Shown here in pieces: positions 32,918 through 41,091 of a DNA stretch of 64,000 bases. The notes below the pieces were generated by a model. It saw nothing but the letters and a program-made list of their open reading frames with translations, ran no database searches and was not told the DNA's origin. How positions within the stretch are numbered: the first letter of the stretch is position 1; each line of letters begins with the position of its first letter. A program made the translations under genes and the position numbers. Source of the stretch: Ilumatobacteraceae bacterium (lineage in GTDB: Bacteria; Actinomycetota; Acidimicrobiia; Acidimicrobiales; Iamiaceae); the NCBI GenBank assembly GCA_025463265.1, contig JAOBWH010000169.1, positions 1-64,000 on the forward strand, in the 5' to 3' direction.

Positions 32918-34129
32918 ATGGCCTCCGACTCCAACGGCCACGTCGACATCGCTGTCCTCGAAGCCGAGATGCGGCAGATCATCCGGGCCAAGGTGCCGGC
33001 CGCCGCCGTCGACGACCTGGTGCAGGAGACGCTTGCGAACGTCCTGGCGGCACAGGGTCGAGGGCCGATCGACGACCTCGGCTCGTACGCGCACCAAGCG
33101 GCGCGCAACGCCGTGGCCTCCTACCACCGCAGTTCGGACCGCTCGCAGCGGCTTCGTCCGCGCCTCTACGACCCGGGCACACCGACGGATCCGGACGAGG
33201 GACTGCACCAGGAGGAGGAAGCCGCTGCGCTCGAGGCGTCGCTCGACGACGTGAGCCCTGCGGACGAAGCGGTCCTGCGCGCCCACCACGTCGACGGCGT
33301 CAACATCGCCGCCCTCGCCGAGGCGGAGGGGCGCAGCGAGATGGCCATCCGTCTCCGCCTGGCGCGCCTCCGAGCGCGCCTACGAGTCGATTACACCCTC
33401 AACTACGAGAAGGTCGAGCTCCCTGGCCCCACCTGTCGCCCCGTCCTGATCTCGTTGTCGTCGGGTGATCGTCGAGCTCAGCGCCGTCTGGCTGCGGCCG
33501 ATCACCTGGAGGACTGCACGGTCTGTCGCCGGCTGCTAGCCCCCGCCACCGGGTCCACCCGGCCAGCGATCGGACTGCTCGGACTGCTCGGCTGGCGCTG
33601 GAGACAGCTCTCCACGGCGGACCGCGTGGGCACCGCTGCCGGAGGGGTGGCGGCATCGGTGGCAGCAGTGGCCGTCGTGCTCGCCCTCGCCTCAGGAGGT
33701 GAGGCCGAACAAGCGGCTCCCGCGGTCGTCACGTCGTCGACGTCGGCGTCGACGACCACCTCGCCCCGGCTCCTCGGCACGCTCAGCGCGGCAGGGAGAC
33801 CACTCGGCTCTTCGAGAGCTGCGCTCGGTGCTGCGGTGGACCAACAGGTGACCGCCACCGACGCCGTGGTCTCCGCCGTCCCCGCCGACGAGGGCTTCTG
33901 GGTGGCAGCAGATGATGGCGGACGGGTCTGGGTCCAGCTGTCGGGCGAGCAGGCCGAGTCACCGGTCACGATCGAGCCCGGCATGCGCATCTCCTTCACC
34001 GGCAGGCTCGTCAGCCAGGACGGACGGTTCGCCGAGCTGGCCGGCGTGGGCGACCAGCGCGACCTGGACATCCTCCGCACGCAAGGGCATCACATCGAGG
34101 TCCGCTACGAAGACGTCCGTCCGAGCTGA
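32918..34129 (+). CDS. ECF sigma factor fused to zinc-finger, TM and sensor module
   Basis: A 403-residue protein. Residues 13-80 are sigma region 2 (V-D-D-L-V-Q-E-T-L, then S-Y-A-H-Q-A-A-R-N-A-V-A-S-Y) and 108-157 region 4 (S-P-A-D-E-A-V-L ... R-S-E-M-A-I-R-L-R-L-A-R). Instead of ending there, it continues with H196-x3-C200-x2-C203, like a zinc anti-sigma domain, a TM helix (238-259), a Thr/Ser linker and an outer domain (315-399) shared with the protein at 30391. Sigma and anti-sigma functions are thus joined. ECF groups with such membrane-bound extensions are known in Actinobacteria; release by proteolysis is a likely but unproven mechanism. Confidence 0.85.
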   Translation: MASDSNGHVDIAVLEAEMRQIIRAKVPAAAVDDLVQETLANVLAAQGRGPIDDLGSYAHQAARNAVASYHRSSDRSQRLRPRLYDPGTPTDPDEGLHQEEEAAALEASLDDVSPADEAVLRAHHVDGVNIAALAEAEGRSEMAIRLRLARLRARLRVDYTLNYEKVELPGPTCRPVLISLSSGDRRAQRRLAAADHLEDCTVCRRLLAPATGSTRPAIGLLGLLGWRWRQLSTADRVGTAAGGVAASVAAVAVVLALASGGEAEQAAPAVVTSSTSASTTTSPRLLGTLSAAGRPLGSSRAALGAAVDQQVTATDAVVSAVPADEGFWVAADDGGRVWVQLSGEQAESPVTIEPGMRISFTGRLVSQDGRFAELAGVGDQRDLDILRTQGHHIEVRYEDVRPS

Positions 34130-34142
34130 CCGCTGGCCGGCC

Positions 34143-34420
34143 TCAGGCGCTCGTGGGGATCACGAGGCGGTGGTCGGCGGTCACGAGCTTGAGCCCGACC
34201 CCGTGGCCGATCATGAGGCTGGTGATGGCGACGGAGCCGAGGACGAGGAACATCACCGCGGCCTGGATCAGGACGGCGTCGAGCGGGACCGGCCTCCTGC
34301 TCGCCGGATCTCGATCACGGTGCGACGGGCGGCGAGAACCGTGGCGCCGATGGCGTTGCCGAGGAGCATTCCGGCGACGGGGACGATGGTCCGGGGTTCG
34401 AGGCGGGAAGATGACACCTC
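34143..34420 (-). pseudogene. relic of a FetB/YbbM (UPF0014) ABC permease
   Basis: Two pieces of a FetB-type permease lie in different frames on the minus strand. At about 34400-34300 there is E-P-R-T-I-V-P-V-A-G-M-L-L-G-N-A-I-G-A-T, the family signature. From about 34290 to the stop at 34143 another frame reads P-L-D-A-V-L-I-Q-A-A-V-M-F-L-V-L-G-S-V-A, the last helix of the family. The N-terminal helices and the middle of the protein are missing, so this is a frameshifted internal-deletion remnant. Confidence 0.72.
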
Positions 34421-34462
34421 ACTGGCGGTAAGGGGCAGTGCTGCGGCAGGCCGTCGAGAACG

Positions 34463-35335
34463 GTGAAGACTGCCCTGGTGCACATACCGGGTGGTCTGAG
34501 TTGGCTCCAGGACGAACCGACCGGTGCGGCCTGGTTATCGGAGCTGCCTCGGACGGTCGAGCAAGTCGCTGAGCTCTGGGATCTCGAGGTGGGCGAGCCG
34601 TTCCCCGACTCGACCGTCGGGTGGGTCGCACCGGTGCTGCGTGAGGCAGAGCCCTTGGTCGTGAAGATCCAGTGGCCGCACCCAGAGTGCGAGCACGAGG
34701 CAGCCGCGCTCGCCACGTGGGCCGGGGACGGCGCCATCGAACTCGTCGCACACGACCCCGAGCGTCATGCACTCCTGCTGGAACGCTGCGCCCCCGGCAC
34801 TCACCTCGCCCGCGCCCCAGGGGCCGAAGCCATGGACGTCATGGCATCGTTGCTCCCTCGCTTGTGGAAGCACACGGATGGGCCATTCAAGACACTTGAG
34901 GAGGAGGCCGACGGCTGGCGAGCATCGATCAACCGGGCATGGGACGAAGCCGGCCGGCCTTGCGAACGTCGTCTCGTCGACGCCGCCCGGACGCTCCTCG
35001 CCGACCTGGGTCCCACCCAAGGCGAACAGGTGCTCGTCCACCAAGACCTGCACGGCGACAACGTGCTCGCCGCTCAGCGGTCCGGGTGGCTTGCCATCGA
35101 CCCGAAGCCCCTCACCGGCGAACGCGAGTTCTCGTGCGCGCCCATCATTCGCTCGTTTGAGTTCGGCCACTCTGAACAGCAGGTCATGGGCAGGTTGGAT
35201 CGGCTGAGCGCCGAGCTCGGTCTCGACCACGAGCGAGTCCAGGGATGGGCGATCGCCCAGACCATGGCATGGAGCTTCTCGTCCGCCTACGCCGCCATGC
35301 ACTTCGCTACCGCCCGATGGCTCCTCAACGCCTGA
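34463..35335 (+). CDS. APH(6)/hydroxyurea-type phosphotransferase
   Basis: A 290-residue kinase of the streptomycin 6-phosphotransferase/hydroxyurea resistance family. The Brenner motif H-Q-D-L-H-G-D-N (193-200) with catalytic D195, and I-D-P-K-P (212-216) carrying the Mg-binding Asp, are intact; V-V-K-I (66-69) holds the ATP lysine. It probably phosphorylates an aminoglycoside or a related small molecule, but the natural substrate may differ. GTG 34463 is the longest start. It overlies the area next to the fetB relic, in a patch of accessory genes. Confidence 0.85.
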   Translation: MKTALVHIPGGLSWLQDEPTGAAWLSELPRTVEQVAELWDLEVGEPFPDSTVGWVAPVLREAEPLVVKIQWPHPECEHEAAALATWAGDGAIELVAHDPERHALLLERCAPGTHLARAPGAEAMDVMASLLPRLWKHTDGPFKTLEEEADGWRASINRAWDEAGRPCERRLVDAARTLLADLGPTQGEQVLVHQDLHGDNVLAAQRSGWLAIDPKPLTGEREFSCAPIIRSFEFGHSEQQVMGRLDRLSAELGLDHERVQGWAIAQTMAWSFSSAYAAMHFATARWLLNA

Positions 35336-35395
35336 CCAACCAGGCCGGAACCCGGCGTTCGGGGGCACCTGCAGAGACGACCAGATCGAAAGGCG

Positions 35396-35983
35396 TTAGC
35401 CGAAGGCACTGAACGGGTGATCGGCGATCGCGCTGTCCCAGCACTCCTCGAACCACAGGCCCGTGATCCCGTTGGACTCCACTGCGAACCGGAAACCTTC
35501 CTCGAGGTCGTCTGTGTCCTCCCAGCAGTACAGCGGCCCGTAGTCCGTGCCCGGAAGGCGGAACAACGACCGGTTCCCGGCAAAGCGCCGCTTCAAGAAC
35601 GCATACCGCGTGATCAGCCCGGTCGGCCCACCGATCGCCTCGGTCGCCGCCACATCCAGCACGTTCGGGGTGCTGAGCACGTTGATCCCATCGAGTTCCC
35701 GTCCATCGACCACCAGCGGGATCCGCTCCTCGTGGGCAACCCAGTCGAAGAGGAGGTCGTACACCCCGGGTCGGAGCACGAGGATCGCGAAGGCGCCGAC
35801 GGAACAGATGTCGGGAATCGCGAGATTGAGTGGGTCCGGATACAGCGGCGGCGGCTCCCAGCCCGCCGGAGCGGGTCTGCCGCCGAAGCAGAAGGCATCG
35901 AGGATCTCGTCGCCATCCGAGTCGACGCGCAGGGTCTGGAAGTCGTCGAGGAGATCTCGAATCGCGAACACCTTCACCGACAC
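35396..35983 (-). CDS. Imm11 (DUF1629) family immunity protein
   Basis: A 195-residue protein matching the Imm11 layout: N-terminal V-K-V-F-A-I-R-D, a central I-P-D-I followed by A-I-L-V-L-R-P-G-V-Y-D-L-L, L-D-G-I-N-V-L, then L-F-R-L-P and the end G-I-T-G-L-W-F-E-E-C-W-D. Imm11 proteins neutralise polymorphic or contact-dependent toxins. No toxin gene is adjacent, so it is an orphan immunity gene. GTG 35983 is the likely start; the longer frame is not family-like. Confidence 0.7.
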   Translation of the reverse strand: MSVKVFAIRDLLDDFQTLRVDSDGDEILDAFCFGGRPAPAGWEPPPLYPDPLNLAIPDICSVGAFAILVLRPGVYDLLFDWVAHEERIPLVVDGRELDGINVLSTPNVLDVAATEAIGGPTGLITRYAFLKRRFAGNRSLFRLPGTDYGPLYCWEDTDDLEEGFRFAVESNGITGLWFEECWDSAIADHPFSAFG

Positions 35984-36172
35984 GACAACCTCATCCGCAG
36001 GCGATACACGCCCCGTTGCTCGATTACTCCGCCTTGAACGTGGCGATAACCCGCCAGACGCTACCGGCGCCACCGCTCCTCGCAGTCACGACGGCACGGG
36101 CGCGGTGTCCTCAAGGTGCCGGATAGCGACGCCCCGCCTGCCCGGCGGTATGGGGCAGTCGGCGGACTGCTC

Positions 36173-36709
36173 TCACCGCCAGCCTCCCCTCTGGATCTGG
36201 TCGTAGTCCTCGATCCAGCGCCGCTCGCACCATGCGTCCTCGCCGCGTCGAGCCAGTTGCTTCCGCAGGACCGCCGGGGTGAGTACGTCGGCGACGGCCG
36301 GGAACGTGGTCGTGAGGGCGCCGCAGATCTCTCGAAGCCGATCGACAGCGGTCTCGTCTGTGAACACGTCCCCGGGCCATCCGTGCAGGCCCGTGTTGTG
36401 CGACCGGTAGCGCCATCGTCGCTTCAACAAATCCGCCGCAGACGACGGAGCGATCTTGATCGGCCACTGGTTCAGGTCCGTGGTCCTCGGCGCAGGAACA
36501 CGTTCCTGGAAGTCACGCAGCCCGGCGTGTCCGATCGCCAACGTCAGCTTGAACGGCCACAGGTTGCGGCCCTCGGTCCGCACCACGCCGGCCCGCATGC
36601 CATCCGGATGCTCGTACCAGAGGCTCTTGCCCCAACGCTCGAAGCCGAGCAGCGACACCGGCTCCACGAGATGCTCCACCAGCAGGCGATCGAAGGTGGC
36701 CGCGTCCAC
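36173..36709 (-). CDS. DUF4304-like protein
   Basis: A 178-residue protein. The pattern L-x-x-x-G-F-E-R-W-G-K-S-L-W-Y-E near residue 25, followed by beta-strands ending in L-T-L-A-I-G-H, resembles DUF4304, a family often found among immunity genes of polymorphic toxin loci. The match is by eye and not certain. It lies 190 bp upstream of the Imm11 gene in the same direction, which supports a common origin. No toxin is adjacent. Confidence 0.55.
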   Translation of the reverse strand: MDAATFDRLLVEHLVEPVSLLGFERWGKSLWYEHPDGMRAGVVRTEGRNLWPFKLTLAIGHAGLRDFQERVPAPRTTDLNQWPIKIAPSSAADLLKRRWRYRSHNTGLHGWPGDVFTDETAVDRLREICGALTTTFPAVADVLTPAVLRKQLARRGEDAWCERRWIEDYDQIQRGGWR

Positions 36710-36875
36710 CGCCGGACCCTACAAGCCATCCGCGAAGCAGGCCCGCGACGGGTGCCACCAACGTGCCGGTCGAGGACACCCATGGTGAGGTGGCGTTTCG
36801 AGCCGCTTCCGATGGACATCCGCGTGTTCATCTTCGGAGCGAGCGTGTCTCATCCACGGGTTGGCGGTCGATCGC

Positions 36876-36905
36876 AACTCCGGCCCCCGATGTGGGGCCG
36901 GAGTT
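36876..36905 (-). terminator. 12-bp hairpin after tRNA-Leu
   Basis: AACTCCGGCCCC/GGGGCCGGAGTT with a 6-base loop, 36 bp beyond the 3' end of the tRNA-Leu gene. The stem is perfect; no long T-run follows. Confidence 0.75.
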
Positions 36906-36941
36906 CGCCATCGGAACCTCGCTTGTTTCGCGATGTTCTCG

Positions 36942-37028
36942 TGGTGCGCGAGGAGGGACTTGAACCCTCACGTCCGTTAGGACACTGGAACCTGAATCCA
37001 GCGCGTCTGCCAATTCCGCCACTCGCGC
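36942..37028 (-). tRNA. tRNA-Leu (anticodon CAG)
   Basis: Complete class II tRNA: acceptor GCGCGAG/CTCGCGC, D-arm with GGCGGAATTGGCAGACGC, anticodon stem CTGGA/TCCAG around loop TTCAGGT (anticodon CAG, codon CUG), a long variable arm (TGTCCTAACGGACG), T-arm GAGGGTTCAAGTCCCTC and encoded CCA at 36942-36944. It borders the accessory patch on one side and the cell-division cluster on the other. Confidence 0.95.
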
Positions 37029-37123
37029 GAGCAGCGGGGAGACCGTACCGCACCCGAGCGGGCTCGCCCCAGTCCGTTGCGGGGCCGGTGCACCGCGGCC
37101 CGCAGCACGACCGCTCGCCCCGG

Positions 37124-37129
37124 TAGCCT
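37124..37129 (+). promoter_or_regulatory. -10 element TAGCCT, leaderless start of fhaA
   Basis: Eight bases before GTG 37138. Confidence 0.45.
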
Positions 37130-37137
37130 GCTCGCCC

Positions 37138-37797
37138 GTGGCGCTCAAAGGGTTCGAACGACGACTGGAACGCATGGTCGAGGGCACGTTCTCGCGCCTG
37201 TTCCGCTCGACGATCCGCCCGGTCGAGCTGGGTCGTCGCCTCGTCCGGGAGATGGACGACAACCGCTCGGTCGACGTGCGGGGCCGCACCCTCGTGCCCA
37301 ACGCCTTCTCCGTCGAGCTGTCGGAGACGGACTTCGAGCAGTTCAGCGAGGTGGCCGACGGCCTGGAGCGCGAGCTGGCCGAAGCAGCCCGGGAGCACGC
37401 ACGCGACGAGGGCTACGTCTTCATGGGCCCGGTGTCGGTGCACCTCGAGCAGGTGGACAAGCAGCACGCCGGGTCGTTCCAGATCGTCGGGCGGATGCGC
37501 GAGGGCAAGGGTGGTTCGGGTGCGGGGGCGCTGCTGCTCCCCACCGGCGAGCGGCTCCAGCTCGGCGAGGCCGTGGTCACCATCGGGCGCAAGCCCGAGT
37601 CCACGCTGCAGCTGGGTGACCCCAACGTGAGCCGCAACCACGCCGAGATCCGGCCCCACGGCAACGGCTGGCTGCTGGTGGACCTCGGCTCCACCAACGG
37701 CTCCCGGGTCAACGGCTCCCGGGTGAGCTCCCACGAGCTGCACGAGGGCGACGAGGTCGCCTTCGGCAACACCGTCCTGCGGTTCGAGGCGTCCTGA
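37138..37797 (+). CDS. fhaA: FhaA-type protein: DUF3662 plus FHA domain
   Basis: A 219-residue cytoplasmic protein. Residues 1-115 are DUF3662 (F-E-R-R-L-E-R-M-V-E-G-T-F-S-R-L-F-R), and 140-217 an FHA phosphothreonine-binding domain with G-R-K, S-R-N-H-A-E and N-G-S. In mycobacteria FhaA binds phosphorylated MviN/MurJ and tunes lipid II supply. This form has a much shorter linker than mycobacterial FhaA. It heads the fhaA-fhaB-pstP-ftsW-pbpA-pknB cluster. Confidence 0.92.
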   Translation: MALKGFERRLERMVEGTFSRLFRSTIRPVELGRRLVREMDDNRSVDVRGRTLVPNAFSVELSETDFEQFSEVADGLERELAEAAREHARDEGYVFMGPVSVHLEQVDKQHAGSFQIVGRMREGKGGSGAGALLLPTGERLQLGEAVVTIGRKPESTLQLGDPNVSRNHAEIRPHGNGWLLVDLGSTNGSRVNGSRVSSHELHEGDEVAFGNTVLRFEAS

Positions 37798-37868
37798 GCC
37801 AGCACCGGCCCCCGGCCCACCAGCAGGCCGCCCCAGCCGGCGCGCCGGAGCGCCTTCGGGCCGACCGG

Positions 37869-37874
37869 TAGGAT
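37869..37874 (+). promoter_or_regulatory. -10 element TAGGAT, leaderless start of fhaB
   Basis: Nine bases before ATG 37884. Confidence 0.4.
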
Positions 37875-37883
37875 CGACCGGTC

Positions 37884-38348
37884 ATGGACGAGCAGCTGCT
37901 CACGATCCTCAAGCTGTGCCTGCTGGCACTGCTGTACCTGTTCTTCTTCCGGGTGCTGCGCGCCGTGTGGGCAGAGATCCGCGCGCCCAAGCTGGCGGTC
38001 GCCGCGCCGCGCCCGGCGGCGCCCACGGCCAAGGCGGTCAAGAAGGCCGAGCGCAAGGCCCTGCCCGTCCAGCTCGCCATCGTCGAGCCTGCGGCGATGC
38101 GGGGCCGCACCTATCCCCTCGCCGAGGAGCTGACCGTGGGCCGTGCCGCTGGCTGCCAGGTCACCATCGACGACACGTACGCGTCGCAGATCCACGCCCG
38201 GGTCTTCTCCCGCGACGGGCAGCTGTTCGTGGAGGACCTCGGGTCCACCAACGGCACGTTCGTGAACCGCCAGAAGGTCAACGGCCCGCAGGCGTTCCGC
38301 CGGGGCGACCGCCTCCAGGTCGGCAACACCGTGCTGGAGCTGGTGTGA
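37884..38348 (+). CDS. fhaB: FhaB/FipA-type membrane FHA protein
   Basis: A 154-residue protein: an N-terminal TM helix (about 7-25), a Lys/Ala linker, and a C-terminal FHA domain with V-G-R-A, S-Q-I-H-A-R and L-G-S-T-N-G-T-F-V-N. In mycobacteria this protein (FipA) takes part in the FtsZ/FtsQ division complex after PknA phosphorylation. The pstP start overlaps its stop by 4 bp (GTGTGA). Confidence 0.92.
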   Translation: MDEQLLTILKLCLLALLYLFFFRVLRAVWAEIRAPKLAVAAPRPAAPTAKAVKKAERKALPVQLAIVEPAAMRGRTYPLAEELTVGRAAGCQVTIDDTYASQIHARVFSRDGQLFVEDLGSTNGTFVNRQKVNGPQAFRRGDRLQVGNTVLELV

Positions 38349-39754
38349 CCACGCTGCGCTCGGGGAGCGCCACCCACGTCGGCCAGGTCCGCTCCAACAA
38401 CCAGGACTCGTTCCTGGTGCTGGCCGAGGCCGACCTCTTCGGGGTCGCCGACGGCATGGGCGGCCACAACGGTGGCGAGGTGGCGTCGGCCATGGCGGTC
38501 GAGCACCTCCGGGAGCACGCCGGCGAGCCGAGCCTGGAGAACCTGCAGCAGGCTGCCCGCATCGGCAACCGGGCCATCTTCGAGAAGGCCGGCGCCGAGG
38601 CCGATCTGCACGGCATGGGCACCACGCTCTGCGCGGTGCGGGTGGTGCCGGGGCCCGAGGGCGACGAGATCGCCTGGATCAACGTGGGCGACTCCCGCGT
38701 GTACCTGTTCCGCGACGACAGCCTGATCCAGCTCAGCCGCGATCACAGCCTGGTCGAGGACCTGCTGCGCGACGGCCAGCTCACCGAGGACGAGGCCAAG
38801 GTCCACCCGAAGCGCAACATCATCACCCGGGCGCTGGGGATCGATGTCGATGTCGACGTCGACGGCAGCACCGTCATCCCGTTCAACGGCGACCGGTTCC
38901 TGCTCTGCAGCGATGGCCTGTTCGGCGAGGTCACGGGCGACCAGATCTCGTCGGTCCTGCGCCGGCTGGCCGAGCCCACCGAGGCGGCCGAGGAGCTGGT
39001 CCGGCTCGCCAATGAGTCCGGTGGGCGCGACAACATCACCGTCGTGCTGGTGGAGGTCGTCGACGACGACGGCCGTTCGGCAGCGGCATCGGCGGCACTG
39101 GCCAAGGACGAGTCGACGCTGGCCTCCCGTCAGGACCCCACGGTCGTGGGCGACGATGCCGACACCCGCCCCGTCGGCGAGGCGGGCGAGCCGGGCGAGA
39201 CCGGAACCGCCTACGTCCCGGTGTTCGCCGACCGCAAGAGCTCGCTGCCCGATGCTCCGGACTTCGCGTCCGAGGGCGACGAATCAGACGACCTGTTCGG
39301 CGGCCTCGATCACCAGCGCTCCAAGCGGGTGACCTGGCGCGTGGTGGTGTTCATCGTGGCGCTGCTCGCCGTGGTGGGCGTGGTGCTCGGGGCCATCGTC
39401 TGGACGGGGAACAACACGTACTACGTCGCGTTCGACGGCAGGAACGTGGCCATCTACCAGGGCAAGCCCGGCGGGGTGCTGTGGATCGAGCCGAAGCTGG
39501 TGCAGACCACCGACATCACCCGCTCGGAGCTACCCGAGGACGTGCGCGGCGCGGTCGCAGCCAACAAGGAGTTCAGCTCCGAGGGCGCCGCCACCCGCTA
39601 CGTCGTCACGCTCCAGGCGGTGGTCGACAAGCAGGCCGACGCCACCAGCACCACCACGTCGTCCACCACCACGACCCGGCCCGTGACCACCACCACCGCC
39701 GCCGGCGCGGTCACGACCACGGCGCCCGCCACCCCGACCACCACCGCACCGTGA
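38345..39754 (+). CDS. pstP: PP2C-type serine/threonine phosphatase
   Basis: A 469-residue membrane phosphatase that reverses PknB-type phosphorylation. The PP2C domain spans about 5-235 with N-N-Q-D, D-G-M-G-G-H-N-G-G and the C-terminal G-G-R-D-N-I-T; these carry the metal-binding aspartates. An acidic linker, one TM helix (about 330-353) and an outer tail rich in Thr (T-T-T-T repeats) follow. GTG 38345 overlaps the fhaB stop, and the ftsW GTG overlaps its own stop. Confidence 0.94.
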   Translation: MTTLRSGSATHVGQVRSNNQDSFLVLAEADLFGVADGMGGHNGGEVASAMAVEHLREHAGEPSLENLQQAARIGNRAIFEKAGAEADLHGMGTTLCAVRVVPGPEGDEIAWINVGDSRVYLFRDDSLIQLSRDHSLVEDLLRDGQLTEDEAKVHPKRNIITRALGIDVDVDVDGSTVIPFNGDRFLLCSDGLFGEVTGDQISSVLRRLAEPTEAAEELVRLANESGGRDNITVVLVEVVDDDGRSAAASAALAKDESTLASRQDPTVVGDDADTRPVGEAGEPGETGTAYVPVFADRKSSLPDAPDFASEGDESDDLFGGLDHQRSKRVTWRVVVFIVALLAVVGVVLGAIVWTGNNTYYVAFDGRNVAIYQGKPGGVLWIEPKLVQTTDITRSELPEDVRGAVAANKEFSSEGAATRYVVTLQAVVDKQADATSTTTSSTTTTRPVTTTTAAGAVTTTAPATPTTTAP

Positions 39755-41091
39755 GCGCGGTCGCCCAAGCCCGCCGCCGGGCGGCGCCGAGCGCGCTCGG
39801 CAAGTCCCGGCGCCGCGCCGAGCTCGGTCTGTTGATCCTGGCCATCGCCATCACGGGCGGGGCCTACACGTTGGCGTCGCTGGGCCAGACCTCGTCGGTG
39901 CCGGCCAACATCGGGCCGTTCTTCCTGGCCATCACCGGCCTGTTCTTCGCCGCCCACCTGGCGATCCGCCGCCTGGCGCCCGAGGCCGACGGTCTGCTGT
40001 TCCCGCTGATCGCCCTGCTGAACGGCATCGGCTACGTGTTCATCGCCCGCCTCGATCCGAAGCTCGCCGACAACCAGGCCACCTGGACGTTCGTCGGCAT
40101 CGCGGCGTTCGTCCTCACGCTGGCGTTCGTGCGGCGGATCCGCGACCTCCAGCGCTACCGGTACACGTTCCTCGCCATGGGCCTGGTCCTCCTGGTCCTC
40201 CCGCTGGCCCCGGGCGTCGGTGTCACCATCAACGGTGCCCGCATCTGGGTGGCCCTCGGTCCCATCAGCTTCCAGCCCGGCGAGTTCGCCAAGATCGCCT
40301 TCGCCCTCTTCTTCGCCTCGTACCTCGTCGAGAAGCGCGAGCTGCTCTCGATGGCGACGTGGCCGAAGTTCCGGCCGGTCCTCCCGGACCTCAAGCACCT
40401 CGGCCCGGTGCTCCTGGCGTGGGGCATCGCCATCCTCGTGATGACGGCGCAGAAGGATCTCGGGTCCTCGCTGCTGCTCTTCTTCCTGTTCATCGCCATG
40501 CTCTGGGTGGCCACCGGCAAGGTGGCGTACCCGGTCGCCGGTGCGGGCCTGTTCGCCGTGGCGTCGTACGGCGCCTGGACCAAGTTCTCCCACGTCCAGG
40601 CTCGGGTCGACGCCTGGCTCAACCCGTGGATCTACCCGAAGGCCGGCTTCCAGGTGGTCCAGGGCTGGTACGCGATGGCGTGGGGCGGCATCGCGGGCAC
40701 CGGGATCGGGCTGGGCCGGCCCGAGAAGGTTCCGTACGTGGCCAGCGACTTCATCTTCGTCGCCGTGGCCGAGGAGCTGGGCCTGCTGGGCGGCACCGCC
40801 ATCTTGATGGCCTACCTGCTCTTCATCGGGGCCGGCCTGCGGACCGCGGTCCAGGCCGAGCACTCCTTCAGCAAGCTCCTCGCTGCCGGCCTTACCGCCC
40901 TGCTCGGGTTCCAGGCGTTCGTGATCCTGGCGGGCGTCACCCGGCTGCTCCCGCTCACCGGCGTGGTCCTGCCCTTCGTGGCCTACGGCGGTTCGGCGCT
41001 CGTCGCCAACTACGTGCTGCTGGCGCTGCTCATCCGGATCTCCGACGACAGTGCTCGGAGCCGGCCCGGCGCCAACGGGGCGGTGAGCTGA
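39751..41091 (+). CDS. FtsW/RodA/SpoVE SEDS glycosyltransferase
   Basis: A 446-residue peptidoglycan polymerase of the SEDS family with about 12 TM helices. Family blocks are G-A-R-I-W-V-A-L-G-P-I-S-F-Q-P-G-E-F-A-K, Q-K-D-L-G-S-S-L-L (catalytic Asp region), F-V-A-V-A-E-E-L-G-L-L-G and P-F-V-A-Y-G-G-S-A-L. It is coupled to the next gene, the partner transpeptidase, by a TGATG overlap. Cluster position corresponds to rodA of mycobacteria; rod or septal role cannot be told from sequence. Confidence 0.94.
   Translation: MSAVAQARRRAAPSALGKSRRRAELGLLILAIAITGGAYTLASLGQTSSVPANIGPFFLAITGLFFAAHLAIRRLAPEADGLLFPLIALLNGIGYVFIARLDPKLADNQATWTFVGIAAFVLTLAFVRRIRDLQRYRYTFLAMGLVLLVLPLAPGVGVTINGARIWVALGPISFQPGEFAKIAFALFFASYLVEKRELLSMATWPKFRPVLPDLKHLGPVLLAWGIAILVMTAQKDLGSSLLLFFLFIAMLWVATGKVAYPVAGAGLFAVASYGAWTKFSHVQARVDAWLNPWIYPKAGFQVVQGWYAMAWGGIAGTGIGLGRPEKVPYVASDFIFVAVAEELGLLGGTAILMAYLLFIGAGLRTAVQAEHSFSKLLAAGLTALLGFQAFVILAGVTRLLPLTGVVLPFVAYGGSALVANYVLLALLIRISDDSARSRPGANGAVS

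Noticed and set aside
34153..34431. A 92-residue + strand gene
   Set aside because: Arg/Trp-rich shadow of the fetB relic on the other strand; no start signal.
36876..36905. Repressor operator
   Set aside because: The 12-bp stem lies just beyond the tRNA-Leu 3' end and is better explained as its terminator.
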